This document shows, one piece after another, positions 1 through 12,892 of a stretch of DNA of 64,000 nt (position 1 is its first letter; the number at the start of each line of letters is the position of its first letter). The position numbers and the translations under genes are program-made. Below the pieces are notes generated by a model that saw nothing but the letters and a program-made list of their open reading frames with translations, made no database searches and was not told the origin of the DNA. The stretch covers positions 9,127,430 to 9,191,429 of the forward strand of contig CM068581.1 of NCBI GenBank assembly GCA_035048485.1. Direction: 5' to 3'. Source of the stretch: Pteria penguin (Eukaryota > Mollusca > Bivalvia > Pterioida > Pteriidae).

Positions 1-2165
1 TACTTCTATCTTCACTCGTGTCAGTGCCAATGGTGTAGCTTACTTCTATCTTCACTCTTGTCAGAGCCAATGGTGTAGCTTACTTTTCATCTTAAATCTT
101 CTCAGAGCCAATGGTGTAGCTTACTTTTCTCTTCACTCTTGGCAGAGCCAATGGTGTAGCTTACTTTTATCTTTCCTCTTGTCAGAGCCAATTGTGTAGC
201 TTACTTTTATCTTAACTCTTGTCAGAGCCAATGGTGTAGCTTACTGTTAACTTCATTCTTGTCAGAGCCAATGGTGTAGCTTACTTTTATCTTCGCTCTT
301 GTCATAGACAATGGGGTAACTTTCTTTTATCTTCACTCTTGTCAGAGCCAATGGTGTAGCTTACTTTTATCTTCACTTTTGTCAAAGCCAATGGTGTAGT
401 CTACTTTTAGTTTTCTTCTTGTCAGAGCCAATGGTGTAGCTTACTTTTAACTTAACTCTTGTCAGAGCCAATGGAGTAGTTTCCTTTTATCTTAACTCTT
501 GTCAGAGCCAATGGTGTAGCTTACCTATATCTTTATTCTTGTCGAGCCAGTGGTGTAGCTTACTTTTATCTTCACTCTTGTCAGAGCCAATGGTGTAGCT
601 TACTTTTATCTTCACTCTTGTCAGAGCCAGTGGTGTAGCTTACTTTTCTCTTCACTCTTGTCAGAGCCAGTGGTGTAGCTTACTTTTATCTTCACTCTTG
701 TCAGAGCCAATGGTGTAGCTTACTTTTAACTTAACTCTTGTCAGAGCCAATGGTGTAGCTTACTTTTAACTTAACTCTTGTCAGAGCCAATGGTGTAGCT
801 TACTTTTAATCTTAACTCTTGTCAGAGCCAATGGGGTAGCTTACTTCTATCTTCACTGTGGTCAGAGTCAAGTGTGTAGCTTACCTATATCTTCACTCTT
901 GTCAGAGCCAGTGGTGTAGCTTACTTTTATCTTTCCTCTTATCAGAGCCAATGGTGTAGTTTACTTTTATCTTTACTCTTGTCAGAGCCAATGGTGTAGC
1001 TTACTTTTAACTTAACTCTTGTCAGAGCCAATGGAGTAGTTTCCTTTTATCTTAACTCTTGTCAGAGCCAATGGTGTAGCTTACCTATATCTTCACTCTT
1101 GTCAGAGCCAGTGGTGTAGCTTACTTTTATCTTTCCTCTTATCAGAGCCAATGGTGTAGTTTACTTTTATCTTTACTCTTGTCAGAGCCAATGGTGTAGC
1201 TTACTTTTATCTTAACTCTTGTCAGAGCCAATGGTGTAGCTTACTTTTGTCTTAACTCTTGCGAGAGCCAATGGTGTAGCTTACTTTTATCTTTCCTCTT
1301 GTCAGAGCCAATGGTGTAGCTTACTTTGAATCTTAATTCTTGTCAGAGCTAATGGTGTAGCTTACTTCTATCTTCATTCTTGTCAGAGCCAATGGTGTAG
1401 CTTACTTTTATCTTTCCTCTTGTCGGAGCCAATGGTGTAGCCTACTTTTAGTTTTCCTCTTGTCAGAGCCAGTGGTGTAGCTTATTTTTATCTTCACTCT
1501 TGTCAGAGCCAATGGTGTAGCCTACTTTTAGTTTTTCTCTTGTCAGAGCCAATGGTGTAGTTTACTTTTATCTTCACTCTTGTCAAAGCCAATGGTGGCG
1601 CTTACTTTTATCTTCACTCTTGTCAGAACCAATGGTGTAGCTTACTTTTATCTTCACTCTTGTCAGAGCCAATGGTGTAGTTTACTTTTATCTTTCCTCT
1701 TGTCAGAGCTAATGGTGTAGCTTACTTTTATCTTCACTCTTGTCAGAGCCAATGGTGTAGCTTACTTTTATCTTCACTCTTGTCAGAGCCAATGGTGTAG
1801 CTTTCTTCTATCTTACCTCTTGTCAGAGCCAATGGTGTAGCTTACTTCTATCTTCACTCTTGTCAGAGCCAATGGTGTAGCTTACTTTTCATCTTAAATC
1901 TTCTCAGAGCCAATGGTGTAGCTTACTTTTATCTTCACTCTTGGCAGAGCCAATGGTGTAGCTTACTTTTATCTTTTCTCTTGTCAGAGCCAATGGTGTA
2001 GCCTACTTTTAGTTTTCCTCTTGTCAGAGCCAGTGGTGTAGTTTACCTTTATCTTCACTCTTGTCAGAACCAATGGTGTAGCTTCCTTTTATCTTAACTC
2101 TTGTCAGAGCCAATGGTGTAGCTTACTGTTAACTTCATTCTTGTCAGAGCCAATGGTGTAGCTTA
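1..2165. repeat. Higher-order repeat block, left copy (partner at 5891-8055)
   Basis: This block recurs at a constant offset of 5890 bp. Rare landmarks line up exactly: the CACTCGTGTCAGTGCC variant (start of window and 5891), the GTGGTCAGAGTCAAG variant (858 and 6748), the ACTTTGAATC variant (1321 and 7211) and the TTACTGTTAACTTC variant (2101-2140 and 7991-8030). The two copies part at about 2170/8060. Inside the block a shorter period of 1363 bp is also present (858 to 2221, 1321 to 2684). Confidence 0.9.
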
Positions 2166-5100
2166 CTTTTAATCTTAACTCTTGTCAGAGCCAATGGGGT
2201 AGCTTACTTCTATCTTCACTGTGGTCAGACTCAAGTGTGTAGCTTACCTATATCTTCACTCTTGTCAGAGCCAGTGGTGTAGCTTACTTTTATCTTTCCT
2301 CTTATCAGAGCCAATGGTGTAGTTTACTTTTATCTTTACTCTTGTCAGAGCCAATGGTGTAGCTTACTTTTAACTTAACTCTTGTCAGAGCCAATGGAGT
2401 AGTTTCCTTTTATCTTAACTCTTGTCAGAGCCAATGGTGTAGCTTACCTATATCTTCACTATTGTCAGAGCCAGTGGTGTAGCTTACTTTTATCTTTCCT
2501 CTTATCAGAGCCAATGGTGTAGTTTACTTTTATCTTTACTCTTGTCAGAGCCAATGGTGTAGCTTACTTTTATCTTAACTCTTGTCAGAGCCAATGGTGT
2601 AGCTTACTTTTGTCTTAACTCTTGCGAGAGCCAATGGTGTAGCTTACTTTTATCTTTCCTCTTGTCAGAGCCAATGGTGTAGCTTACTTTGAATCTTAAA
2701 TCTTGTCAGAGCTAATGGTGTAGCTTACTTCTATCTTCATTCTTGTCAGAGCCAATGGTGTAGCTTACTTTTATCTTTCCTCTTGTCGGAGCCAATGGTG
2801 TAGCCTACTTTTAGTTTTCCTCTTGTCAGAGCCAGTGGTGTAGCTTATTTTTATCTTCACTCTTGTCAGAGCCAATGGTGTAGCCTACTTTTAGTTTTCC
2901 TCTTGTCAGAGCCAATGGTGTAGTTTACTTTTATCTTCACTCTTGTCAAAGCCAATGGTGGCGCTTACTTTTATCTTCACTCTTGTCAGAACCAATGGTG
3001 TAGCTTACTTTTATCTTCACTCTTGTCAGAGCCAATGGTGTAGTTTACTTTTATCTTTCCTCTTGTCAGAGCTAATGGTGTAGCTTACTTTTATCTTCAC
3101 TCTTGTCAGAGCCAATGGTGTAGCTTACTTTTATCTTCACTCTTGTCAGAGCCAATGGTGTAGCTTTCTTCTATCTTACCTCTTGTCAGAGCCAATGGTG
3201 TAGCTTACTTCTATCTTCACTCTTGTCAGAGCCAATGGTGTAGCTTACTTTTCATCTTAAATCTTCTCAGAGCCAATGGTGTAGCTTACTTTTATCTTCA
3301 CTCTTGGCAGAGCCAATGGTGTAGCTTACTTTTATCTTTCCTCTTGTCAGAGCCAATGGTGTAGCCTACTTTTAGTTTTCCTCTTGTCAGAGCCAGTGGT
3401 GTAGTTTACCTTTATCTTCACTCTTGTCAGAACCAATGGTGTAGCTTCCTTTTATCTTAACTCTTGTCAGAGCCAATGGTGTAGCTTACTGTTAACTTCA
3501 TTCTTGTCAGAGCCAATGGTGTAGCTTACTTTTATCTTCGCTCTTGTCATAGACAATGGGGTAACTTACTTTTATCTTCACTCTTGTCAGAGCCAATGGT
3601 GTAGCTTACTTTTATCTTCACTTTTGTCAAAGCCAATGTTGTAGTCTACTTTTAGTTTTCTTCTTGTCAGAGCCAATGGTGTATCTTACTTTTAACTTAA
3701 CTCTTGTCAGAGCCAATGGAGTAGTTTCCTTTTATCTTAACTCTTGTCAGAGCCAATGGTGTAGCTTACCTATATCTTTATTCTTGTCGAGCCAGTGGTG
3801 TAGCTTACTTTTATCTTCACTCTTGTCAGAGCCAATGGTGTAGCTTACTTTTATCTTCACTCTTGTCAGAGCCAGTGGTGTAGCTTACTTTTCTCTTCAC
3901 TCTTGTCAGAGCCAGTGGTGTAGCTTAATTTTATCTTCACTCTTGTCAGAGCCAATGGTGTAGCTTACTTTTAACTTAACTCTTGTCAGAGCCAATGGTG
4001 TAGCTTACTTTTAACTTAACTCTTGTCAGAGCCAATGGTGTAGCTTACTTTTAATCTTAACTCTTGTCAGAGCCAATGGGGTAGCTTACTTCTATCTTCA
4101 CTGTGGTCAGAGTCAAGTGTGTAGCTTACTTTTATCTTTCCTCTTATCAGAGCCAATGGTGTAGTTTACTTTTATCTTTACTCTTGTCAGAGCCAATGGT
4201 GTAGCTTACTTTTATCTTAACTCTTGTCAGAGCCAATGGTGTAGCTTACTTTTATCTTAACTCTTGCGAGAGCCAATGGTGTAGCTTACTTTTATCTTTC
4301 CTCTTGTCAGAGCCAATGGTGTAGCTTACTTTGAATCTTAAATCTTGTCAGAGCTAATGGTGTAGCTTACATCTATCTTCATTCTTGTCAGAGCCAATGG
4401 TGTAGCTTACTTTTATCTTTCCTCTTGTCGGAGCCAATGGTGTAGCCTACTTTTAGTTTTCCTCTTGTCAGAGCCAGTGGTGTAGCTTATTTTTATCTTC
4501 ACTCTTGTCAGAGCCAATGGTGTAGCCAACTTTTAGTTTTCCTCTTGTCAGAGCCAATGGTGTAGTTTACTTTTATCTTCACTCTTGTCAAAGCCAATGG
4601 TGGCGCTTACTTTTATCTTCACTCTTGTCAGAACCAATGGTGTAGCTTACTTTTATCTTCACTCTTGTCAGAGCCAATGGTGTAGTTTACTTTTATCTTT
4701 CCTCTTGTCAGAGCTAATGGTGTAGCTTACTTTTATCTTCACTCTTGTCAGAGCCAATGGTGTAGCTTACTTTTATCTTCACTCTTGTCAGAGCCAATGG
4801 TGTAGCTTTCTTCTATCTTACCTCTTGTCAGAGCTAATGGTGTAGCTTACTTCTATCTTCACTCTTGTCAGAGCCAATGGTGTAGCTTACTTTTCATCTT
4901 AAATCTTCTCAGAGCCAATGGTGTACCTTACTTTTATCTTCACTCTTGGAAGAGCCAATGGTGTAGCTTACTTTTATCTTTCCTCTTGTCAGAGCCAATG
5001 GTGTAGCCTACTTTTAGTTTTCCTCTTGTCAGAGCCAGTGGTGTAGTTTACCTTTATCTTCACTCTTGTCAGAACCAATGGTGTAGCTTCCTTTTATCTT

Positions 5101-5890
5101 AACTCTTGTCAGAGCCAGTGGTGTAGCTTACTTTTCTCTTCACTCTTGTCAGAGCCAGTGGTGTAGCTTACTTTTATCTTCACTCTTGTCAGAGCCAATG
5201 GTATAGCTTACTTTTAACTTAACTCTTGTCAGAGCCAATGGTGTAGCTTACTTTTAACTTAACTCTTGTCAGAGCCAATGGTGTAGCTTACTTTTAATCT
5301 TAACTCTTGTCAGAGCCAATGGGGTAGCTTACTTCTATCTTCACTGTGGTCAGAGTCAAGTGTGTAGCTTACTTTTATCTTTCCTCTTATCAGAGCCAAT
5401 GGTGTAGTTTACTTTTATCTTTACTCTTGTCAGAGCCAATGGTGTAGCTTACTTTTATCTTAACTCTTGTCAGAGCCAATGGTGTAGCTTACTTTTATCT
5501 TAACTCTTGCGAGAGCCAATGGTGTAGCTTACTTTTATCTTTCCTCTTGTTAGAGCCAATGGTGTAGCTTACTTTGAATCTTAAATCTTGTCAGAGCTAA
5601 TGGTGTAGCTTACTTCTATCTTCATTCTTGTCAGAGCCAATGGTGTAGCTTACTTTTATCTTCACTCTTGTCAGAACCAATGGTGTAGCTTACTTTTATC
5701 TTCACTCTGGTCAGAGCCAATGGTGTAGCTTACTTTTATCTTTCCTCTTGTCAGAGCCAATGGTGTAGCTTACTTTTATCTTCACTCTTGTCAGAGCCAA
5801 TGGTGTACCTTACTTTTATCTTCACTCTTGTCAGAGCGAATGGTGTAGCTTACTTTTATCTTAACTCTTGTCAGAGCCAATGGTGTAGCT

Positions 5891-8055
5891 TACTTCTATC
5901 TTCACTCGTGTCAGTGCCAATGGTGTAGCTTACTTCTATCTTCACTCTTGTCAGAGCCAATGGTGTAGCTTACTTTTCATCTTAAATCTTCTCAGAGCCA
6001 ATGGTGTAGCTTACTTTTATCTTCACTCTTGGCAGAGCCAATGGTGTAGCTTACTTTTATCTTTCCTCTTGTCAGAGCCAATTGTGTAGCTTACTTTTAT
6101 CTTAACTCTTGTCAGAGCCAATGGTGTAGCTTACTGTTAACTTCATTCTTGTCAGAGCCAATGGTGTAGCTTACTTTTATCTTCGCTCTTGTCATAGACA
6201 ATGGGGTAACTTTCTTTTATCTTCACTCTTGTCAGAGCCAATGGTGTAGCTTACTTTTATCTTCACTTTTGTCAAAGCCAATGGTGTAGTCTACTTTTAG
6301 TTTTCTTCTTGTCAGAGCCAATGGTGTAGCTTACTTTTCACTTAACTCTTGTCAGAGCCAATGGAGTAGTTTCCTTTTATCTTAACTCTTGTCAGAGCCA
6401 ATGGTGTAGCTTACCTATATCTTTATTCTTGTCGAGCCAGTGGTGTAGCTTACTTTTATCTTCACTCTTGTCAGAGCCAATGGTGTAGCTTACTTTTATC
6501 TTCACTCTTGTCAGAGCCAGTGGTGTAGCTTACTTTTCTCTTCACTCTTGTCAGAGCCAGTGGTGTAGCTTACTTTTATCTTCACTCTTGTCAGAGCCAA
6601 TGGTGTAGCTTACTTTTAACTTAACTCTTGTCAGAGCCAATGGTGTAGCTTACTTTTAACTTAACTCTTGTCAGAGTCAATGGTGTAGCTTACTTTTAAT
6701 CTTAACTCTTGTCAGAGCCAATGGGGTAGCTTACTTCTATCTTCACTGTGGTCAGAGTCAAGTGTGTAGCTTACCTATATCTTCACTCTTGTCAGAGCCA
6801 GTGGTGTAGCTTACTTTTATCTTTCCTCTTATCAGAGCCAATGGTGTTGTTTACTTTTATCTTTACTCTTGTCAGAGCCAATGGTGTAGCTTACTTTTAA
6901 CTTAACTCTTGTCAGAGCCAATGGAGTAGTTTCCTTTTATCTTAACTCTTGTCAGAGCCAATGGTGTAGCTTACCTATATCTTCACTCTTGTCAGAGCCA
7001 GTGGTGTAGCTTACTTTTATCTTTCCTCTTATCAGAGCCAATGGTGTAGTTTACTTTTATCTTTACTCTTGTCAGAGCCAATGGTGTAGCTTACTTTTAT
7101 CTTAACTCTTGTCAGAGCCAATGGTGTAGCTTACTTTTGTCTTAACTCTTGCGAGAGCCAATGGTGTAGCTTACTTTTATCTTTCCTCTTGTCAGAGCCA
7201 ATGGTGTAGCTTACTTTGAATCTTAAATCTTGTCAGAGCTAATGGTGTAGCTTACTTCTATCTTCATTCTTGTCAGAGCCAATGGTGTAGCTTACTTTTA
7301 TCTTTCCTCTTGTCGGAGCCAATGGTGTAGCCTACTTTTAGTTTTCCTCTTGTCAGAGCCAGTGGTGTAGCTTATTTTTATCTTCACTCTTGTCAGAGCC
7401 AATGGTGTAGCCTACTTTTAGTTTTCCTCTTGTCAGAGCCAATGGTGTAGTTTACTTTTATCTTCACTCTTGTCAAAGCCAATGGTGGCGCTTACTTTTA
7501 TCTTCACTCTTGTCAGAACCAATGGTGTAGCTTACTTTTATCTTCACTCTTGTCAGAGCCAATGGTGTAGTTTACTTTTATCTTTCCTCTTGTCAGAGCT
7601 AATGGTGTAGCTTACTTTTATCTTCACTCTTGTCAGAGCCAATGGTGTAGCTTACTTTTATCTTCACTCTTGTCAGAGCCAATGGTGTAGCTTTCTTCTA
7701 TCTTACCTCTTGTCAGAGCCAATGGTGTAGCTTACTTCTATCTTCACTCTTGTCAGAGCCAATGGTGTAGCTTACTTTTCATCTTAAATCTTCTCAGAGC
7801 CAATGGTGTAGCTTACTTTTATCTTCACTCTTGGCAGAGCCAATGGTGTAGCTTACTTTTATCTTTCCTCTTGTCAGAGCCAATGGTGTAGCCTACTTTT
7901 AGTTTTCCTCTTGTCAGAGCCAGTGGTGTAGTTTACCTTTATCTTCACTCTTGTCAGAACCAATGGTGTAGCTTCCTTTTATCTTAACTCTTGTCAGAGC
8001 CAATGGTGTAGCTTACTGTTAACTTCATTCTTGTCAGAGCCAATGGTGTAGCTTA
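5891..8055. repeat. Higher-order repeat block, right copy of 1-2165
   Basis: Partner of the block at the window start, offset 5890 bp, with only scattered single-base differences seen, for example ACTTTTCT against ACTTTTAT near 109/5999. Same order of variant monomers throughout. Confidence 0.9.
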
Positions 8056-8689
8056 CTTTTATCTTCGCTCTTGTCATAGACAATGGGGTAACTTACTTTT
8101 ATCTTCACTCTTGTCAGAGCCAATGGTGTAGCTTACTTTTATCTTCACTTTTGTCAAAGCCAATGGTGTAGTCTACTTTTAGTTTTCTTCTTGTCAGAGC
8201 CAATGGTGTAGCTTACTTTTAACTTAACTCTTGTCAGAGCCAATGGAGTAGTTTCCTTTTATCTTAACTCTTGTCAGAGCCAATGGTGTAGCTTACCTAT
8301 ATCTTTATTCTTGTCGAGCCAGTGGTGTAGCTTACTTTTATCTTCACTCTTGTCAGAGCCAATGGTGTAGCTTACTTTTATCTTCACTCTTGTCAGAGCC
8401 AGTGGTGTAGCTTACTTTTCTCTTCACTCTTGTCAGAGCCAGTGGTGTAGCTTACTTTTATCTTCACTCTTGTCAGAGCCAATGGTGTAGCTTACTTTTA
8501 ACTTAACTCTTGTCAGAGCCAATGGTGTAGCTTACTTTTAACTTAACTCTTGTCAGAGCCAATGGTGTAGCTTACTTTTATCTTCACTCTTGTCAGAGCC
8601 AATGGCGTAGCTTACTTTTATATTTCCTCTTGTCAGAGCCAGTGGTGTAGCTTACGTTTATTTTCACTCTTGTCAGAGCCAATGGTGTA

Positions 8690-9058
8690 GCTTACTTTTA
8701 CCTTTCCTCTTGTCAGAGCCAATGGTGTAGCTTACTTTTACCTTTCCATTTGTCAGAGCCAATGGTGTAGCTTACTTTTACCTTTCCTCTTGTCAGAGCC
8801 AATGGTGTAGCTTACTTTTACCTTTCCTCTTGTCAGAGCCAATGGTGTAGCTTACTTTTACCTTTCCTCTTGTCAGAGCCAATGGTGTAGCTTACTTTTA
8901 TCTTTCCTCTTGTCAGAGCCAATGGTGTAGCTTACTTTTACCTTTCCTCTTGTCAGAGCCAATGGTGTAGCTTACTTTTACCTTTCCTCTTGTCAGAGCC
9001 AATGGTGTAGCTTACTTTTACCTTTCCTCTTGTCAGAGCCAATGGTGTAGCTTACTTT
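8690..9058. repeat. Locally homogenised run of satellite monomers
   Basis: Nine consecutive 40-bp monomers are almost identical and eight carry the otherwise rare CTTTTACCTTTCC variant. Only small changes are seen, for example CCATTTGTC near 8747 and one TATCTTTCC copy near 8891. This contrasts with the mixed monomers on both sides and looks like a recent local amplification. Confidence 0.9.
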
Positions 9059-9534
9059 TATCTTCACTCTTGTCAGAGCCAATGGGGTAGCTTATTTTAA
9101 TCTTCACTCTTGTCAGAGCCAATGGTGCAGCTTTCTTCTATCTTCAATCTTGTCAGAGCCAATGGGGTAGCTTACTTTTATCTTCACTCTTGTCAGAGCC
9201 AATGCTATAGCTTACTTTTATCTTCACTCTTGTCAGAGCCAATGGTGTAGCTTACTTTTATCTTTCCTCTTGTCAGAGCCAATGGTGTAGCTTACTTTTC
9301 ACTCTTCTCAGAGCCAATGGTGTAGCTTACCTATATCTTTATTCTTGTCGAGCCAATGGTGAAGCTTACTTCTATCTTTTCTCTTGCCAGAGCCAATGGG
9401 GTAGCTTTCTTGTAGCTTTGCCCTTGACAGAGCTAATTGTGTAGCTTACTTCTATCTGCATTCTTGTCAGAGCCAATGGTGTAGCTTACTTTTATCTTCA
9501 CTCTTGTCAGAGCCAATTGTGTAGCTTACTTTTA

Positions 9535-12500
9535 TCTTAACTCTTGTCAGAGCCAATGGTGTAGCTTACTGTTAACTTCATTCTTGTCAGAGCCAATGGT
9601 GTAGCTTACTTTTATCTTCGATCTTGTCATAGACAATGGGGTAACTTACTTTTATCTTCACTCTTGTCAGAGCCAATGGTGTAGCTTACTTTTATCTTCA
9701 CTTTTGTCAAAGCCAATGGTGTAGTCTACTTTTAGTTTTCTTCTTGTCAGAGCCAATGGTGTAGCTTACTTTTAACTTAACTCTTGTCAGAGCCAATGGA
9801 GTAGTTTCCTTTTATCTTAACTCTTGTCAGAGCCAATGGTGTAGCTTACCTATATCTTTATTCTTGTCGAGCCAGTGGTGTAGCTTACTTTTATCTTCAC
9901 TCTTGTCAGAGCCAATGGTGTAGCTTACTTTTATCTTCACTCTTGTCAGAGCCAGTGGTGTAGCTTACTTTTCTCTTCACTCTTGTCAGAGCCAGTGGTG
10001 TAGCTTACTTTTATCTTCACTCTTGTCAGAGCCAATGGTGTAGCTTACTTTTAACTTAACTTTTGTCAGAGCCAATGGTGTAGCTTACTTTTAATCTTAA
10101 CTCTTGTCAGAGCCAATGGTGTAGCTTACTTCTATCTTCACTGTGGTCAGAGTCAATTGTGTTGCTTACTTTTATCTTTCCTCTTATCAGAGCCAATGGT
10201 GTAGTTTACTTTTATCTTTACTCTTGTCAGAGCCAATGGTGTAGCTTACTTTTATCTTAACTCTTGTCAGAGCCAATGGTGTAGCTTACTTTTATCTTAA
10301 CTCTTGCCAGAGCCAATGGTGTAGCTTACTTTTATCTTTCCTCTTGTCAGAGCCAATGGTGTAGCTTACTTTGAATCTTAAATCTTGTCAGAGCCAATGG
10401 TGTAGCTTACTTCTATCTTCACTCTTGTCAGAGCCAATGGTGTAGCTTACTTTTATCTTTCCTCTTGTCGGAGCCAATGGTGTAGCCTACTTTTAGATTT
10501 CCTCTTGTCAGAGCCAGTGGTGTAGCTTACTTTTATCTTCACTCTTGTCAGAGCCAATGGTGTAGCCTACTTTTAGTTTTCCTCTTGTCAGAGCCAAAGG
10601 TGTAGTTTACTTTTATCTTCACTCTTGTCAAAGCCAATGGTGTCGCTTACTTTTATCTTCACTCTTGTCAGAGCCAATGGTGTAGTTTACTTTTATCTTT
10701 CCTCTTGTCAGAGCCAATGGTGTAGCTTACTTTTATCTTCACTCTTGTCAGAGCCAATGGTGTAGCTTACTTTTATCTTCACTCTTGTCAGAGCCAATGG
10801 TGTAGCTTTCTTCTATCTTACCTCTTGTCAGAGCCAATGGTGTAGCTTACTTCTATCTTCACTCTTGTCAGAGCCAATGGTGTAGCTTACTTTTAATCTT
10901 AAATCTTCTCAGAGCCAATGGTGTAGCTTACTTTTATCTTCACTCTTGGCAGAGCCAATGGTGTAGCTTACTTGTATCTTTCCTCTTGTCAGAGCCAATG
11001 GTGTAGCCTACTTTTAGTTTTCCTCTTGTCAGAGCCAGTGGTGTAGTTTACTTTTATCTTCACTCTTGTCAGAGCCAATGGTGTAGCTTACTTCTATCTT
11101 CACTCTTGTCAGAGCCAATGGTGTAGCTTACTTCTATCTTTCATCTGGTCAGAGACAATGGTGTAGCTTTCTTTAAATCTCAACTCCTGTCAGAGCCAAT
11201 GGTGTAGCTTACTTTTATCTTCACTCTTGTCAGAGCCAATGGCGTAGCTTACTTTTATATTTCCTCTTGTCAGAGCCAATGGTGTAGCTTAGTTTTATCT
11301 TCACTCTTGTCAGAGCCAATGGGGTAGCTTATTTTAATCTTCACTCTTGTCAGAGCCAATGGTGCAGCTTTCTTCTATCTTCACTCTTGTCAGAGCCAAT
11401 GGGGTAGCTTACTTTTATCTTCACTCTTGTCAGAGCCAATGCTATAGCTTACTTTTATCTTCACTCTTGTCAGAGCCAATGGTGTAGCTTACTTTTATCT
11501 TTCCTCTTGTCAGAGCCAATGGTGTAGCTTACTTTTCACTCTTCTCAGAGCCAATGGTGTAGCTTACCTATATCTTTATTCTTGTCGAGCCAATGGTGAA
11601 GCTTACTTCTATCTTTTCTCTTGCCAGAGCCAATGGGGTAGCTTTCTTGTAGCTTTGCCCTTGACAGAGCTAATTGTGTAGCTTACTTCTATCTGCATTC
11701 TTGTCAGAGCCAATGGTGTAGCTTACTTTTATCTTCACTCTTGTCAGAGCCAATTGTGTAGCTTACTTTTATCTTAACTCTTGTCAGAGCCAATGGTGTA
11801 GCTTACTGTTAACTTCATTCTTGTCAGAGCCAATGGTGTAGCTTACTTTTATCTTCGATCTTGTGATAGACAATGGGGTAACTTACTTTTATCTTCACTC
11901 TTGTCAGAGCCAATGGTGTAGCTTACTTTTATCTTCACTTTTGTCAAAGCCAATGGTGTAGTCTACTTTTAGTTTTCTTCTTGTCAGAGCCAATGGTGTA
12001 GCTTACTTTTAACTTAACTCTTGTCAGAGCCAATGGAGTAGTTTCCTTTTATCTTAACTCTTGTCAGAGCCAATGGTGTAGCTTACCTATATCTTTATTC
12101 TTGTCGAGCCAGTGGTGTAGCTTACTTTTATCTTCACTCTTGTCAGAGCCAATGGTGTAGCTTACTTTTATCTTCACTCTTGCCAGAGCCAGTGGTGTAG
12201 CTTACTTTTCTCTTCACTCTTGTCAGAGCCAGTGGTGTAGCTTACTTTTATCTTCACTCTTGTCAGAGCCAATGGTGTAGCTTACTTTTAACTTAACTCT
12301 TGTCAGAGCCAATGGTGTAGCTTACTTTTAATCTTAACTCTTGTCAGAGCCAATGGTGTAGCTTACTTCGATCTTCACTGTGGTCAGAGTCAATGGTGTT
12401 GCTTACTTTTATCTTTCCTCTTATCAGAGCCAATGGTGTAGTTTACTTTTATCTTTACTCTTGTCAGAGCCAATGGTGTAGCTTACTTTTATCTTAACTC

Positions 12501-12775
12501 TTGTCAGAGCCAATGGTGTAGCTTACTTTTATCTTAACTCTTGCCAGAGCCAATGGTGTAGCTTACTTTTATCTTTCCTCTTGTCAGAGCCAATGGTGTA
12601 GCTTACTTTGAATCTTAAATCTTGTCAGAGCCAATGGTGTAGCTTACTTCTATCTTCACTCTTGTCAGAGCCAATGGTGTAGCTTACTTTTATCTTTCCT
12701 CTTGTCGGAGCCAATGGTGTAGCCTACTTTTAGTTTTCCTCTTGTCAGAGCCAGTGGTGTAGCTTACTTTTATCT
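9535..12775. repeat. 3.24-kb higher-order block, left copy (partner at 12893-16133)
   Basis: Landmark monomers recur at a constant offset of 3358 bp: the TTACTGTTAACTTC monomer (9571 and 12929), the GTGGTCAGAG monomer (10143 and 13501; 12380 and 15738) and the 35-bp short monomer (11531 and 14889). A second period of 2237 bp also runs through it (9294 to 11531, 10143 to 12380). The remaining part is 1121 bp, and 2237 plus 1121 makes 3358. Confidence 0.88.
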
Positions 12776-12892
12776 TTACTCTTGTCAGAGCCAATGGTGT
12801 AGCTTACTTTTATCTTAACTCTTGTCAGAGCCAATGGTGTAGCTTACTTTTATCTTAACTCTTGCCAGAGCCAATGGTGTAGCTTACTTTTA

